A stretch of DNA of 64,000 nucleotides from Haemaphysalis longicornis. Its lineage: Eukaryota; Arthropoda; Arachnida; Ixodida; Ixodidae. The translations under genes and the position numbers were made by a program. Every line of letters starts with the position of its first letter. The stretch's first letter is position 1. Positions 22,066-32,760 of the stretch are shown piece after piece. Under the pieces are notes generated by a model that saw only the letters and a program-made list of their open reading frames with translations, was not told where the DNA came from and did not search any database. Location of the stretch: contig CM023457.1 in NCBI GenBank assembly GCA_013339765.2, positions 73,086,717 to 73,150,716 of the forward strand. Reading direction: 5' to 3'.

Positions 22066-23830
22066 CACCACCCGACAGGACAGCCAAAGCGAGCCGCACT
22101 GCACCTCGTCACCCACTGGGACCGGTTCGGCGCTGCCTCGCCGAGCAGGACCTGGGGGAAGGAGCCGAGCTGTTCCGGGGCCTGGTTTGCTGCGCCAGGC
22201 AATCCACACAGAGCTGCACAGTAGCCGAGGGGGCCACCACGCCGGACCTGAAGCTGCTGCAGCTGCGGGCTGTGCGCAACCAGCGCGGAGAGGAAGGCTC
22301 AGCGCTCGGGGGAGCGGGCGGACTGACGGCGTACCGGCGAGTGGATGCGGCGTGCCGCCGTCACGCCAACCGCCTGAGCCGGCAGCGCTGGGCCGAGCTT
22401 TGCGTCAGCTCGGAGGCCGACCCACGCTGCCGCCGCCTCTGGGCATCTTCAACTCCATCCTGAAACCCCAGAGAAACCGCAACCCCCTGGCTGCCATGGC
22501 CATCCGCAGCAGCCAGCCTTTGCGGAGTTGGCCGACCTCTTCGCTGCACAATTCCTGCCGCCACCCCAGGCGGAATCAGGGGCCCGCTGCTGCTGTTGCT
22601 GGGACGGGGGAGGTGCACCACCCCCTCAACAACGCCCCCATCACAGAGATGAGCTCCGCAGTGCCCTCCGCAGCTGCAAGCGTAAGTCGGCGCCAGGAGC
22701 AGACGGCCTCACCTACCAGATGATGCGCAATCTGGATGGGGTGGGGGTTCGGCCGACTCCTGGCCGCCTACAAACGTCATATGTGACACGGGCCAACTGC
22801 CACCTGAGTGGCTGCTGGCCATCTTGCGGCCATACCAAAGCCAGGCAAGGGCCTTGTGGCAGTCACGGCGTACCGGCCTGTGGCCCTCACATCCTGCGGC
22901 TGCAAGCTGCTCGAACGGGTGGCACTGCGGAGGATGGAGGCCATCGCTGCGGAGGAAGAGGCCATCCCCGAGCAGCTGACGGGCTTCCGGAGGCACCGAG
23001 CAGCCACCGACTCCATCGCCGACGTCGTGGCGGCCCTTGAACACGCCAGGGCCACCAAGCAGGTGGCGGCCCTGGTGCTGCTGGACGTGAAGGGCGCCTT
23101 CGACAACCTGCAGCGTCATGCCATCTCCCTGGCCATGGAGGAGGCTGGCATTGCGGGCAAGCTGCGGGGCTTCGTCGAGGCGTTCCTGACGGGCCGCACA
23201 GCGCAGGTGCAGGTGGGGGACGCCCTGTCGGCTCCCCGGCCGGTGAACGTGGGCACCCCACAGGGCTCCGTCATCAGCCCCTTCCTCTTCAACCTGGTGA
23301 TGGCAGCCCTGCCAGGCTGCCTGCCCAGATGAGGGGGCCACCGAGGTGTACATTTCGGTGTACGGCCGACGACATCGCCCTGTGGGTGCTGGGGCCCAAG
23401 GGTCAGGGCCGAGCCATTGTGCAGCAACTGCAGGCGGCCATGGATGCAGTCCGTGCCAAGCTGGCGGGCGTCGGCCTACAGCTGTCGGCGACAAAGACCG
23501 ACGCCATGCTGGTGCATCCGGACGCCGCCGCCCGTGGATGGACCCGGCGCCTGACCATCGATGGCGAGGAGCTCCCAGTGGAGGACCAGGGTGCGGTACC
23601 TGGGGCTCACCCTGGACCACCGACTGAACTTCCGGCAGGCGGCCAAGGAGCTCCGAGCCAGGGCGCAGCTGGCCACCACGGCAGTGCACAAGATGGTGGC
23701 CCGGGACAGCGGCTGCTCGCAGCGGACGGCCCTCCGGCTGTACAGTGCCTCGGCGGTGGGTCTCCTTATGTACGCGCTCCCACTGGTGACCCTGCGGAAA
23801 CCACCTGGCGGCAGCTGAGGGAGACCACCG
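22066..23830 (+). pseudogene. I-group LINE ORF2, reverse transcriptase, multiple frameshifts
   Basis: Linker sequence runs to about 22660. KRKSAPGADGLTYQMMRNLD marks the RT entry (about 22675-22735). The frame at 22808-23332 has AIPKPGKG, YRPVALTSCGCKLLE, GFRRHRAATD, LLDVKGAFDNL and VGTPQGSVISPFLFNL. After a shift, CTADDIALWVLGPKG at about 23362-23406 holds the catalytic pair, with TADD where YADD or FADD is usual. The thumb follows in two more frames, including VRYLGLTLDHRLNF at 23590-23630. At least four frameshifts make it non-functional. Confidence 0.8.
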
Positions 23831-24204
23831 CAAGGGGGTCCGCGCTTGCCTCGGCCTGCCCCAGAGCTCGCCGTGCGAGAAGACGCTGGCCGAGGCGGGG
23901 GGCGTGGACCCTAGAGATGACAGCTGACTTGCGGGCACTTGGCCAGATTGACCGGCTGAGACGCGCCGAGGGGGGCGGTCCGCTGCTGCGGCGGCTGAAG
24001 AGCCACCACCACTCGCGCATGGGGCGCATGCTGATGCTCTACGAGGAAGGTGGTGGGCCCCGTGGACGCGGGACCTCGTGGCCCCGCTCCTGTTCTGGCA
24101 GCTGACGTGCGGCTGGACCTTCCGGGGCTGCACAGCAAGCGGCGGACACCCCACTGCGGGCAACTGCAGCTGGCCCGGGGTGTCGTCTGGGGCGACCTAG
24201 ACGG

Positions 24205-25070
24205 CCACGCCCTAGTATAGCACAGATGGCTCGGTGCGGCAGCAGCAGGGGTCGGCCGCAGCGGCCGCCGTGCTGGGAGAGGCCACCCGACAGGCGCGGC
24301 TGTCCTATGCCTCTTCTTCGGCCACGGCTGAGCTGGTGGGGGTCGGACTGGGCCTGGACCTGCTGCTGGAGATGGAGCCCTTGCCCGAGCGCTGCGCCTG
24401 CTGTGCGACTTCCCGAGTGGCCCTGATGCGTCTTCAGGACGGAGACTCGCACTCCCTGTTGGTGCGTGGCATCCGGGAGAAGGCGGCACAGCTGGCGGAC
24501 CGGGGCACTCAACTGTGCCTGCAGTGGGTCCCCGCCCACATTGGTCTGGATGGCAACGAGCGGGCGGACGAGCTGGCCGCCGGGGCACACGCGCTGCCTC
24601 CGTCGGACATGGTGGCTCAGGCGGCAGCGGACGACGCCCGCCTGCTCATCCAGCGGACACATCCGGACCAGGCATCCGGACCCGCGGCTGCGTGTCGGAG
24701 GGGGCCTGCCCGCCTGTGCGGGCTCACGCCTGCCTCCGACGACTGCGACTCGGCCATCCTGCGCCTCCGCGTGGGGGACGTGTGGACGGCGGAGCGGAAG
24801 CAACCGTCTGGGGCGGGCGACCAGCCCCGCCTGCACCCACTGCCGAGCGCCCGTGCAGGTCCCTGCCGCACGCTACTATACGAGTGCCCAATTTGCGGCA
24901 GGGCGGCAGAGCTGCTGGTCGTGCTTCACGGAGCGCGGCACTTTGAGGATCTGCTTTGGCCCACGGGCAGTGCTAGGGAGCGAGACAAAGTGCTCGAGGC
25001 CCTGGGTACATACCTGCGTGGCCTCGGGGCTTGCACAGCGCACTTCCACTACAACTCTGCTAGCTGCCCA
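24205..25070 (+). pseudogene. I-group LINE ORF2, RNase H and Cys/His C-terminus
   Basis: The frame from about 24220 has the first RNase H acidic site as STDGSV (partly in another frame). SYASSSATAELVGVGLGL (Glu) follows, then LCLQWVPAHIGLDGNERADE at about 24515-24575, the diagnostic QWVPAHxGxxGNExAD block with its Asp. Downstream, CDSAILRLRVGD and a region with CPICGRAAELLVVLHGARH correspond to the C-terminal zinc-finger-like segment of I-group ORF2. The frame is nearly continuous to 25187 with small shifts. RNase H would remove element RNA from the cDNA hybrid. Confidence 0.8.
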
Positions 25071-25099
25071 GATTGTGGTGGAGTGCTGCTGCTGAAGCA

Positions 25100-25545
25100 G
25101 CTTCTGTACTTGTGTGTGTGCGTGTGTGACCCCTTTACATGTGTGCTAATTGTCCTTTGTAGATTCATGTGTTGTCTATATCTGTAGTGTTTCTCTGTAA
25201 TGTTAATTTTCTCAATGTGCAACTCCTTTGTTTTTTCTCTTATTCCCTTTTTTTTCCTTTTTTTTTCTCTTATATGTTTTATATTTACCCTTATTTCCCT
25301 TTTTCCTTTTTTTTCTCTTTTGTGTTTTATATTTACCCTTGTGCGTGTTACATAAATTGTATAATGTCAACCTTCTCCCCTATCCTCCTATTCCTATGTA
25401 TTCTTTTCTCCCTATCCTCCCTCTCCCCCCCTACACCAGCAGGCGTTCCGGTGTCCGCCCCCTAGGCGAGACAATTTACGCCTGTTGGTGAATCTTCCTT
25501 TTCCAATGAACAATAAATACACACATTCTCCTACCACATCAACAG
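25100..25545 (+). other. 3' UTR and end of the I-group LINE
   Basis: Pyrimidine-rich (repeated TTTTCTCTTTT-type stretches), then CCCCTAGGCGAGACAATTTA and an A-rich end with AATAAA at about 25511. There is no long simple-repeat tail. Confidence 0.5.
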
Positions 25546-25799
25546 TGAAACTCTGCGTGTAAAGTTTAACCAACTACCGTTACACCTCGCAAACGTACAC
25601 CAGCATTTGCGTGCTCGTGTTTTGTGCAGGGCTAACCATGTACGGCTTATTGGCCCAGCTTCAACGCTGCGCAAGCAAGCCAACTCACGGGGGCAGGTCG
25701 TGCAGTGAAGCTTTAAAGTTTGTAGGTCGTGCGGCAGAGTCAACTTTAACTGCTTTAGGTCCTATCAGGCATTGAAGTGAACCAGAGAACGGTAGGACG

Positions 25800-26680
25800 T
25801 TTGGCCTTAGGCGCGCATGGAAAAACAACTAACGAAGCAGTTCAGGGAGATATGGGCTGGGTGTCGTTTGAACTTAGAGAAGCACAGAGTAAAATATGAT
25901 TTGAAATGAGGTTGAGAGCAATGGATCAACGACGGTGGGCAGGTAAGGTTTTTAGGAACGTATACTTGAAAAGTGTGGACACGCACTTAAGGAACACAGT
26001 GTTAAGGAAGACTAGACGATGAAATACGGAAAGAACAGTGGAGAACCCAAAACAGCCAAGGTAACGAAACAAGATGCAAGGCAGATCGAAACAAATAAAT
26101 GGAGGGAAAAGAATGGGAGCTAAAACGCCGTTAGAGATGTACAGGGCCGAGAAATTGAACATCAGAAAGGTAAATTTGTACGATAATTCACAGGGCACCG
26201 CTTTGCTTTTTGAGGCTAGAGCAGGTTGCCTGCGAACTAAAAGCTTTGTGGAGAAGCATTCACAAAATGATGGGATATGCGTGGTCTGCGGAAAAGAAAC
26301 AGAAACTATGCGGCACATAGTGTTAGAATGTGAGGGTATCTATCCAAATCTACATGAAGGAAATATTCGGCTTCCAGAAGCGCTAGGATTTAAGGGTATC
26401 ACAGAGGAAGTTAACTTCATGGCTGTCGAGGGGACGAAAAGAAGATTAGAATGCTGGTGGACGAAAAGCAGAGAGGGGAATATTGCCTAAGACAGTTACC
26501 AACTGTAACAGAAAAAAAAAGTATTTTGTGCCTAATAAGCTTTTTGTGCCTGCCTTAAGCAGCGCTAGTATTAAACCAAGAGTGTAAAACATAGGTATAT
26601 TAGTCCTTTCTGGTAAGATGACATTCATCACCCGGATGCAAAGGGGAAACCAATAGAAATCATCATCATGATCATCATAT
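25800..26680 (+). pseudogene. 5'-truncated LINE: ORF2 C-terminus and 3' UTR with (ATC)n tail
   Basis: The coding part is read in three frames. VKYDLK is followed after a stop by RAMDQRRWAGKVFRNVYLKS (25910-25970). From 26074 a clean frame of 138 codons has GAKTPLEMYRAEKLNIRKV, then YDNSQGTALLFEARAGCLRT and a zinc-finger-like CVVCGKETETMRHIVLEC (C-x2-C-x8-H-x4-C). It ends at 26488-26490. This is the typical C-terminus of an RNase H-type tick LINE ORF2. The 3' UTR ends with ATCATCATCATGATCATCAT at about 26659-26678. RT and RNase H are missing, as expected for 5' truncation. Confidence 0.75.
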
Positions 26681-26689
26681 TGGTCCATC

Positions 26690-26900
26690 TTTGTGCAAAG
26701 TACACCCAACATGATCACGCATTTGTAATCTGTGGTTAGGAAACAGAAACTATTCAGAACATTATGTTGGGATGTAATTGCATCTATCTAAATCGAAAAA
26801 ATAAAATATTCGCCTTCCCGGAGCGCTGGAGTTGTACACACACAAAGGAAAAAGAAAGGAATGATCAGTATGCGGGGAGATTGAGCAGGTAACAGTCCGG
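26690..26900 (+). pseudogene. Second, older copy of the same LINE C-terminus
   Basis: Directly after the (ATC)n tail of the previous fragment, 26712-26860 aligns with 26265-26400. The zinc-finger motif is still visible as VICG, a stop, ETETIQNIMLGC, followed by a decayed match to the leucine/proline segment (CTATCTAAATCG, CGGAGCGCTGG). The upstream copy has therefore inserted beside, or been tandemly joined to, an older truncated copy. No open frame survives. Confidence 0.6.
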
Positions 26901-27063
26901 TTGATTACTCTACAACGTCAAATTGCACGTGGCAACCGGCTGGCAAGACACAGCCATTTCTCGCACTTCTTTCGCCTGCGCGTGGTCAATCGTGTTTTGT
27001 TTCGTGAATGTGTGCAACCCAATGAAGCTGAAACAGATTCACTGCAGCTTTTCCGCCATTCGT

Positions 27064-27228
27064 GTTAATCTACCAGATTTAGGGAAAATCCCCAAGGTCG
27101 AGTAAGTTTCTGTGAACGAAAGTTTGACATCCATTGGATGTCAGTGGCTGCACTCAGGTGGATGTCAAACTTTCCTTCGCAGAAACTTACTCCACCCTGG
27201 GGATTTCTCCTAAATCTGGTCGATTAAC
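27064..27228. repeat. Foldback: 69-bp inverted arms built from SINE-tail sequence
   Basis: Left arm 27064-27132 and right arm 27160-27228 are reverse complements with few mismatches, around a 27-bp spacer. The inner part of the right arm (TCAGGTGGATGTCAAACTTT) is the same sequence as the 3' part of the SINE at 27.29-27.48 kb. The foldback therefore consists of two SINE-type 3' regions head to head, extended outward by CTTACTCCACCCTGGGGATT-like sequence. A strong hairpin is expected. Confidence 0.8.
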
Positions 27229-27284
27229 ACCTGTCCCTTTACTTCGAGTTGTTGATGAATTCGTTCTCGCGCTACAAACGACTA

Positions 27285-27475
27285 GCCTCCTGGTTAGCTC
27301 AGTGGGTACAGCGACTGCTCCGGTTAAACGGTGGTACCGGGTTCGAATCCTGGACCAGGACGAATTTTTCTTCAACTGCGAAGTTTCTGAGGAAGCTGTA
27401 TCAGCTTTCCTTTGTAGCCGATTGGCTGCATTCAGGTGGATGTCAAACTTTTCCCTCGCTAATCTGCCACTATAT
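27285..27475 (+). mobile_element. tRNA-derived SINE with intact head (second SINE family)
   Basis: The tRNA-like head is 27288-27360, followed by a non-tRNA body with AATTTTTCTTCAACTG, CTTTCCTTTGTAGCCGATTG and AGGTGGATGTCAAACTTTT. It differs from the Ruka-like family. Both pol III boxes are present, so it could be transcribed. It has no obvious A-rich tail. Confidence 0.8.
27288..27360 (+). other. tRNA-like head of the SINE (pol III A and B boxes)
   Basis: 73 nt with a perfect 7-bp acceptor stem (TCCTGGT pairs with ACCAGGA). The A box is TTAGCTCAGTGGGTA (27293-27307) and the B box GGTTCGAATCC (27340-27350). It is not called a tRNA gene, because the SINE body follows at once and the anticodon arm is poorly formed. 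Confidence 0.75.
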
Positions 27476-28889
27476 AAATGACGCAGCTTACCAATTTTAA
27501 CAATGATGTTTAAGTTGGTGGTTAATTAGGCTGGCAAACGTGTTAAGCAAAACCCTGCCGAGCTATAACGTCATCACACGCGCCCGCGCCGCCCTTTGTA
27601 AACTACGTCCAATGGTAACAAGCGATAAGCGAGCCACCCAGCGACGCGTTATTTACCGGTGAAAGCACGATGGACAAAAATCTGCCTTGCAAAGTAGTGT
27701 CATCGGATCACGATGACGAAATGACTCGTACTGAAAATAAAACAACACTTTGTATACACTCAAATCGAAACCCGATTTTAGGATTTTTTCGATCTACCGA
27801 ACAAATTCAGGTTCCCTCGCAGGCGCGCACACGGCTCAATGCTTTTAGAAACTGGGGCTAATAAAAAAGATTCAGCACCATTCCACATTTAGCGAAGTAG
27901 TTCCAGAAACATACACATAAAAAATGCAATTTCGAATGTGTTTCGTCTTAATGCCATAAATACTATTTCAGCACGCCACAAAAAAACGAGGCATAGCTAG
28001 TTTCGTTTTGATGGAGCTCTATATAATAAACTAGCTCTACGCAGTCACAGCAATTACGATATCATGGTAGCTGCTGTGATGCGCCTCCTTTCAGACGTGT
28101 ATAGAATCAACTGCTTGTAAAACCACCGTCTCGATATCACGAAGTTCTCTATTTAACAAAATGCTGCCCAGGTACTTTGTTGCATCGGGTTTTAACTACG
28201 TTAATGGCCGAGTGCTAATTAATTGCCCTTTGTTGGTCTAACAACGACACCACACATAAAACTCGGCCGAGCTAGTATCCAGGCATAACCACGCGTGAAC
28301 TTGGCCAAACCAAGAATAAGCTAGGAGGGGCCGCCAGTTTCGCTGTTTGCCCAGCTTTGGTGGCACTAGTGCAAAGCTGCCCCCAGCAACTTGCTGTGCT
28401 TTGTATTTTGGTGGCGGCACAATCACAAAATATGCGAAGCAGTATTTCCATCGCATTGTCGCCTGACCGTCGAGGTTTCCATGCACAAGGGAATACAAAT
28501 CAAGCTCTTGCTGTCAAACTTACTCGACTGCTGGGGCGAAGGTTTCGGGTTATATATTTATATTTTTCACTGCTATGGGTGTCTATCAGCCCACTAACCA
28601 TAGAGTGGCATGTTAGATGGTCGATCCCAGCTTAAATATTTGTTTGCAGCTTCATTGGAAAGCACTAAACACAGCTCTGTGCTACGCGCCGCTATAACAA
28701 TGTTCCGGAAACCCTGACTGTCACTCCCAACAATTAGAGCTTGCTCCATATTTCAATAATTATTTGGGAAATATCATTGCCCCGTGTGATAACTCTGTAG
28801 AAACAACGAGTACTGGGTTATGTTGCTCTCCAAATAGCGTTTTCTTCGATCCGAATGATGAACGAGAGGTGTACAGCAAAATTATGTGA
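27476..28889. other. Unassigned; one 63-codon ATG frame of unknown nature
   Basis: The frame at 27670-27861 begins with ATG in a moderate context and encodes a hydrophilic peptide starting MDKNLPCKVVSSDHDDEMTR, with no family I recognise. The rest has no coding signal. An exon of a host gene is possible but unsupported. Confidence 0.3.
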
Positions 28890-30345
28890 TTGAAAAATAC
28901 CCGAGCGTTAAGCATTAATAATTTGCAAATTAAACCAGTAAAATATGCATTGCCTGTCATTGTTCCGGCATTGACTCACACCTACAATATAGACATGGAG
29001 TCCGGTGTGTTTTCTAATGGTATGAAAACAGCAAGGGTATCATTAATTTATAAAAGCGGAGATAGGAACGTCCCTCCAAATTATAGACCCATATAATCCA
29101 TCCTTCCTGTGTTGTCTAAGGGTCTGGAGAAAGTAGTTTCCTCCCGAATAACAAAATTTTATCAGAAATGCAAACCTATAAGCGACTCGTAATTCAGAGT
29201 CACTGCTGGTCGGTCAACTGAAACAGCTCTTCTCACCTTAAAAGAAACCATTCTGCAGAATATCAAAAAAACTTATACACTGTAGGCATATTTCTCGATT
29301 TCTCGATTTGTCGAAGGCCTTCGATTGCCTCAATTATGATATTCTTTCGAATACACTACAGTGGTACGGGATTCGTGGGAAGCCATTAAATTTGCTCGAA
29401 TGTTGTTTATATGGCAGAGAACAGTCTGTATATATTAATATTCACAGGTCCACCAAACTGCCAATTAGGTGTGGCGTACCTCAAGGTAGTGAATTAGGGC
29501 CTCTTTTATTTATTACATATATTAACGACATTGTGCAGGTTGACTCTTCTGTTATATTTATGATATATGCTGACAATAGCACACTTCTTTTAGCAGGTGC
29601 TGATTCAGATGAGCTCATAACAAGCTCCAATACAGTGCTAGCTAAGCTCTCACAATGGTCAAAACTAAATAATAATAAAGTTAATCCAAGAAAACCAAAG
29701 CAGTTTTATTCCGTGCCAAAAATTAAAAAATTCATTCCCATCACACGCTACGTTTCGAACGTCAGCAAATTAAATTTGTTCAAGAGCACAAGATTTTAGG
29801 GATGTATTTTTCGTTTACCTTGAGATGCGATGCTCATGTTGAATACCTCTGTCAAAAGATATGTGCAGTTGCAGCTGTCTTATCGTGTTGTAGTTCCATA
29901 CCTCCAGCATCAGCTAAACTACAAGTGTATTACGCTTTATTCCTGTCACAACTAAATTATTGCCACGTTGTGTGGGCGACCACAACTAGAATGGACACGA
30001 ATACACTCGTAGTAAGCCAAAAACGAATGGTACGGTGCATTGGGAATCTCGAACGCATGTCCACTACAAAAAATCATTTTTAGTATACCAAATTATTCGT
30101 GCTGACCATATGTATGAATTCCGTTTGTTGAGCACTGCTTATTTCTCTTGTGTTGTTGTAGTAAATTTTGTAAAATCTCTTGCATCCTTAGAGCACAAAC
30201 CAACTGTAGTGCACCCGAAACACTGACGTATTAACGGTACCGCATTTTCGCACAAATTATAAACTGCAATCTCTAAGACAACCTTCCAGTAACATTTCAC
30301 AAATCCAAGAAAACCACAAGTTTGTCTAAGAAACAATTAAGAAGG
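28890..30345 (+). pseudogene. RNase H-less LINE reverse transcriptase relic
   Basis: 5' truncated before the RT. The pieces are KTARVSLIYKSGDRNVPPNY (29025-29085), TAGRSTETALLTLKETIL (about 29205-29255), MSKAFDCLNYDILSN (29308), then CGVPQGSELGPLLFITYIND and IYADNSTLLLAG at about 29566-29600. The catalytic YADD has become YADN. The thumb region and a C-terminus resembling VPHFRTNYKLQSL run to about 30345. There are at least five stops or shifts. No RNase H follows, so it belongs near the CR1/L2/Jockey types. It differs from the chain family at 45-59 kb. Confidence 0.75.
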
Positions 30346-30928
30346 TATGGTAGGGTAAATGATACACGTTAAATTCAACGTTAAATTTCAGAAACGCTTG
30401 CAGATATTCTCATCAAAGTTGTTGTGCGCAGACAAGACGCCACTGGGTAAAACAAGAAGCATTTTGTCTGGGTCTAGATTGTGTAGCTTTGTTGTGGCCC
30501 ACTCCCAAAATTTCAGGTGTATTTGTTATTTCAATGTACCTTTTCTGTGGAACAAAAGGAGGAATGTGATGACATTGCGCAGTGTTATTCTAAAAAACCA
30601 TTCCTTTTATCTGAACTAAAGTCATATGATACCCTACTTGGAGTATGGGCACAAAAAAATGTCACTGCATGCACACAGCTGTAAGGGGGTGTCTTGTAGT
30701 ATACCTTTTTTGCAGTAGTAATATGTACGTTAACGTAATTTGTTTAGTTCGGAATATTTATGATTACTTCTAACACATGAGTGCAAACGTTCACTGTAAT
30801 CAAATCAATACTTTCAGGGAAAAGGTACATTGAAGTTGAATAAATTACAAAAAACCCAATTTGAGAAAAATGAAGTTTTATGTTTCCATACTCCTCATGT
30901 ATGCTTAAAATGAACCTGAAGAAAACAT
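30346..30928. other. Unassigned; possibly the 3' flank of the Mutator-like element
   Basis: AT-rich with no coding signal. It lies downstream of the minus-strand transposase and may include its 3' UTR and the lost terminal repeat. I could not find a match here to the palindrome at 32.5 kb. Confidence 0.35.
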
Positions 30929-32510
30929 TCAACTGCTGGCTTTTTTAGACGTGTCTCTGAAACCTTTCTTGGTGTGCCTTTTCACCCGTCGTCTTTCGTT
31001 GCTTTCGACGGAGCTATAGAATTCTGCCCGGTCAACACGCTCTTTATCCATCCTATCGAAGGCATGGTCACAAAACACACCTGGAACAATTCCAAGGGCT
31101 TCCAGAACTGCTTTCCGTGCGGAATTTCCATCATTGTAGTATGCTACAGCATCGTTAGTTGCTGTTTTAACCGTGTCAGCGTTGACAAATGTTGTCTTGG
31201 GGCAGCGCCACCAGATGAGTTGGTTGAGTGACTCATTAGTGTTCTGGGTTCTTCCATGGAGACATTTCCTCAGAGGACCTGGATCTGACCACGCCTTGAA
31301 AACTGGCTTGAGGACATCCATCACGGCCTCAGGAATGTTGTGTTTGTGGGAGTAGGTACCGCTTCCTCAACAAGGCTCCGATTATACCCACACCATGAGG
31401 ATGGTCCTTTTGGGCAGAGTCCGTGCTGGGGCTTGGCATCTGTTGATAACATGTAAATATAAACTGCCCACACCGCTCGTCTCATGTTATCTAAACTATC
31501 TACATTTTCTCGGATAGCCTTGCCATAGTAAACCTGAAGGGAGTCGATGTCCTTTTCTGAAAGGCATCCTGTCCCTGAAAGTGGCAGACCATCGGCGAGC
31601 TTTTTCCCCTTCCAATTTTTCTTAGAGTTCCTGAGCCTCGTGCCCATTCGCTTCCGTACATGTCCCGCACATTCATGCTTTTCTATGGCCTTCTTTTAGG
31701 GCTGTGAGTCTCTGACAGAAATGCATGCCTTAGTGTCTCTATCACCAATGTAACTTGTGTGCATTAGCTGGTGCGTTTCAACAGAGCGTCCCAAAATTTT
31801 TACAGCTCCAGCACATTCCATTCCACCAGATGGCCTATCGAAGGTAACTTTACATTCACTCATTTTGTCATCTGTGTGAAGGTTGCGAGCACAGATGAGG
31901 CAAAACTTGGATTCTACTTCAAAGTCCGACGCCTTTCCTGTGTCAGCCGATATTGCACCTACGACACCATGTAGTGAAGAATAACCACGCTTCATCCATA
32001 TTCCATCCACCGTTACCGCAGTTACAGCTCTTCGTTAGAGTCGAAAGCCTCTTTCTTCAGTTTTTCAATAGCTTTTGCCATACTATTTCTCACTGTGGTC
32101 GTGCATGCGTAGAGAAGCCTTGCGATGTACGACGCAATCTTTGTTGGCTGTGGCGGTAGATTGAGCACAGCACACATAGTGCGACCCGAGGCCAACCCAT
32201 TTCCTCAGGTACGAAGGGCGTACACTAACCTTTCATTCACATCAAAGATGTTGCCGCAAGTGGGCCTGGATGTCTAGAGCAGATTGAAAGCATCGCAATA
32301 GCTGCAGGTGACATTTATGGAGAACGCCAAACCGCTACGCCTTTCAATAGCCTCTTCCAAAGTAATTTCTCCCTTGTTGCACTTTTTACACAGAGCTACG
32401 TTTTGCAAAAAGCTACGGAGAACAGCGAGGTCGATCAAGCGGTAACCAGTTTTACTTGCGCCGTCGGCAATGGTCTAATTAGTGTCGCATGATGCCGGCG
32501 ATAGGAGCAG
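30929..32510 (-). pseudogene. Mutator-like (MULE) transposase, broken
   Basis: This is a cut-and-paste transposase read right to left in several segments. About 32470-32020 has an N-terminal region with YRLIDLAVLRSFLQNVALC, C-K-K-C and C-S-Y-C pairs (zinc-ribbon-like), NIFDVNERLVYALRT and PPQPTKIASYIARLL. 32010-31696 has VDGIWMKRGYSSLHGVVGAI (first catalytic Asp), LICARN and YIGDRDTKACIS (second Asp). 31685-31321 has ECAGHVRKRMGTRLRN, LSEKDIDSLQVYYGKAIREN and PQHGLCPKGPSSWC. 31324-30929 has LRKCLHGRTQNTNESLN (third acidic Glu) and DAVAYYNDGNSARKAVLEALG. This order matches the arthropod Mutator-like transposase domain family. In-frame stops (for example in FNLL-stop-TSRPT) and shifts make it dead. 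No cellular gene context is visible. Confidence 0.8.
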
Positions 32511-32516
32511 TCACAG

Positions 32517-32640
32517 TTGATTTTACCCAACCGGCCGAACCGCTTCCGCTCACTGACCAGCCAGAGTCACTCTTAATTCTTAATAATGACCCTGGCTAGT
32601 CAGCGAGCGGAAGTGGTTAGTCCGGTTGGGGTAAAATCAA
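32517..32640. repeat. Large palindrome at the 5' border of the MULE
   Basis: Arms 32517-32569 and 32587-32640 are imperfect reverse complements around a 17-bp AT-rich centre. The outer ends are TTGATTTTACCC and GGGGTAAAATCAA, and the inner ends AGCCAGAGTCA and TGACCCTGGCT. Lying just upstream of the transposase N-terminus, it is probably terminal inverted repeat material, either two TIRs joined or a foldback MULE end. A partial match to the inner arm is at 39068-39092. Confidence 0.7.
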
Positions 32641-32760
32641 GACATACTGATCAGTTTGCAGTTGCGGAACGACAGTAGCGAGGATTGCTCTACTGGATGG
32701 GAGCAGTCCTAATGGGAGCAGTCTTAAACACATCGCCACAGTTGGATCCAGCTTATGTTT

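Larger units (their letters stand above)
19390..25545 (+). mobile_element. GC-rich LINE of the I group (gag, APE, RT, RNase H), decayed
   Basis: A roughly 6.1-kb unit with ORF1 ending in a CCHC knuckle, then ORF2 with APE endonuclease, RT, RNase H and a Cys/His C-terminus. A pyrimidine-rich 3' UTR (25100-25440) and an A-rich end (AATAAATACACACATTC) near 25510-25530 close it. RNase H downstream of RT places it in the I/R1/Jockey group of LINEs. The coding part is far more GC-rich than its surroundings, and its minus strand also shows long open frames for that reason. Every domain is interrupted by frameshifts. Note the abrupt fall in GC at both edges. Confidence 0.85.

Noticed and set aside
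19477..24836. Long minus-strand frames across the GC-rich LINE (for example 400 and 484 codons)
   Set aside because: They are antisense shadows of GC-rich coding sequence; translations are low-complexity Arg/Pro/Ala/Ser with no family motif.
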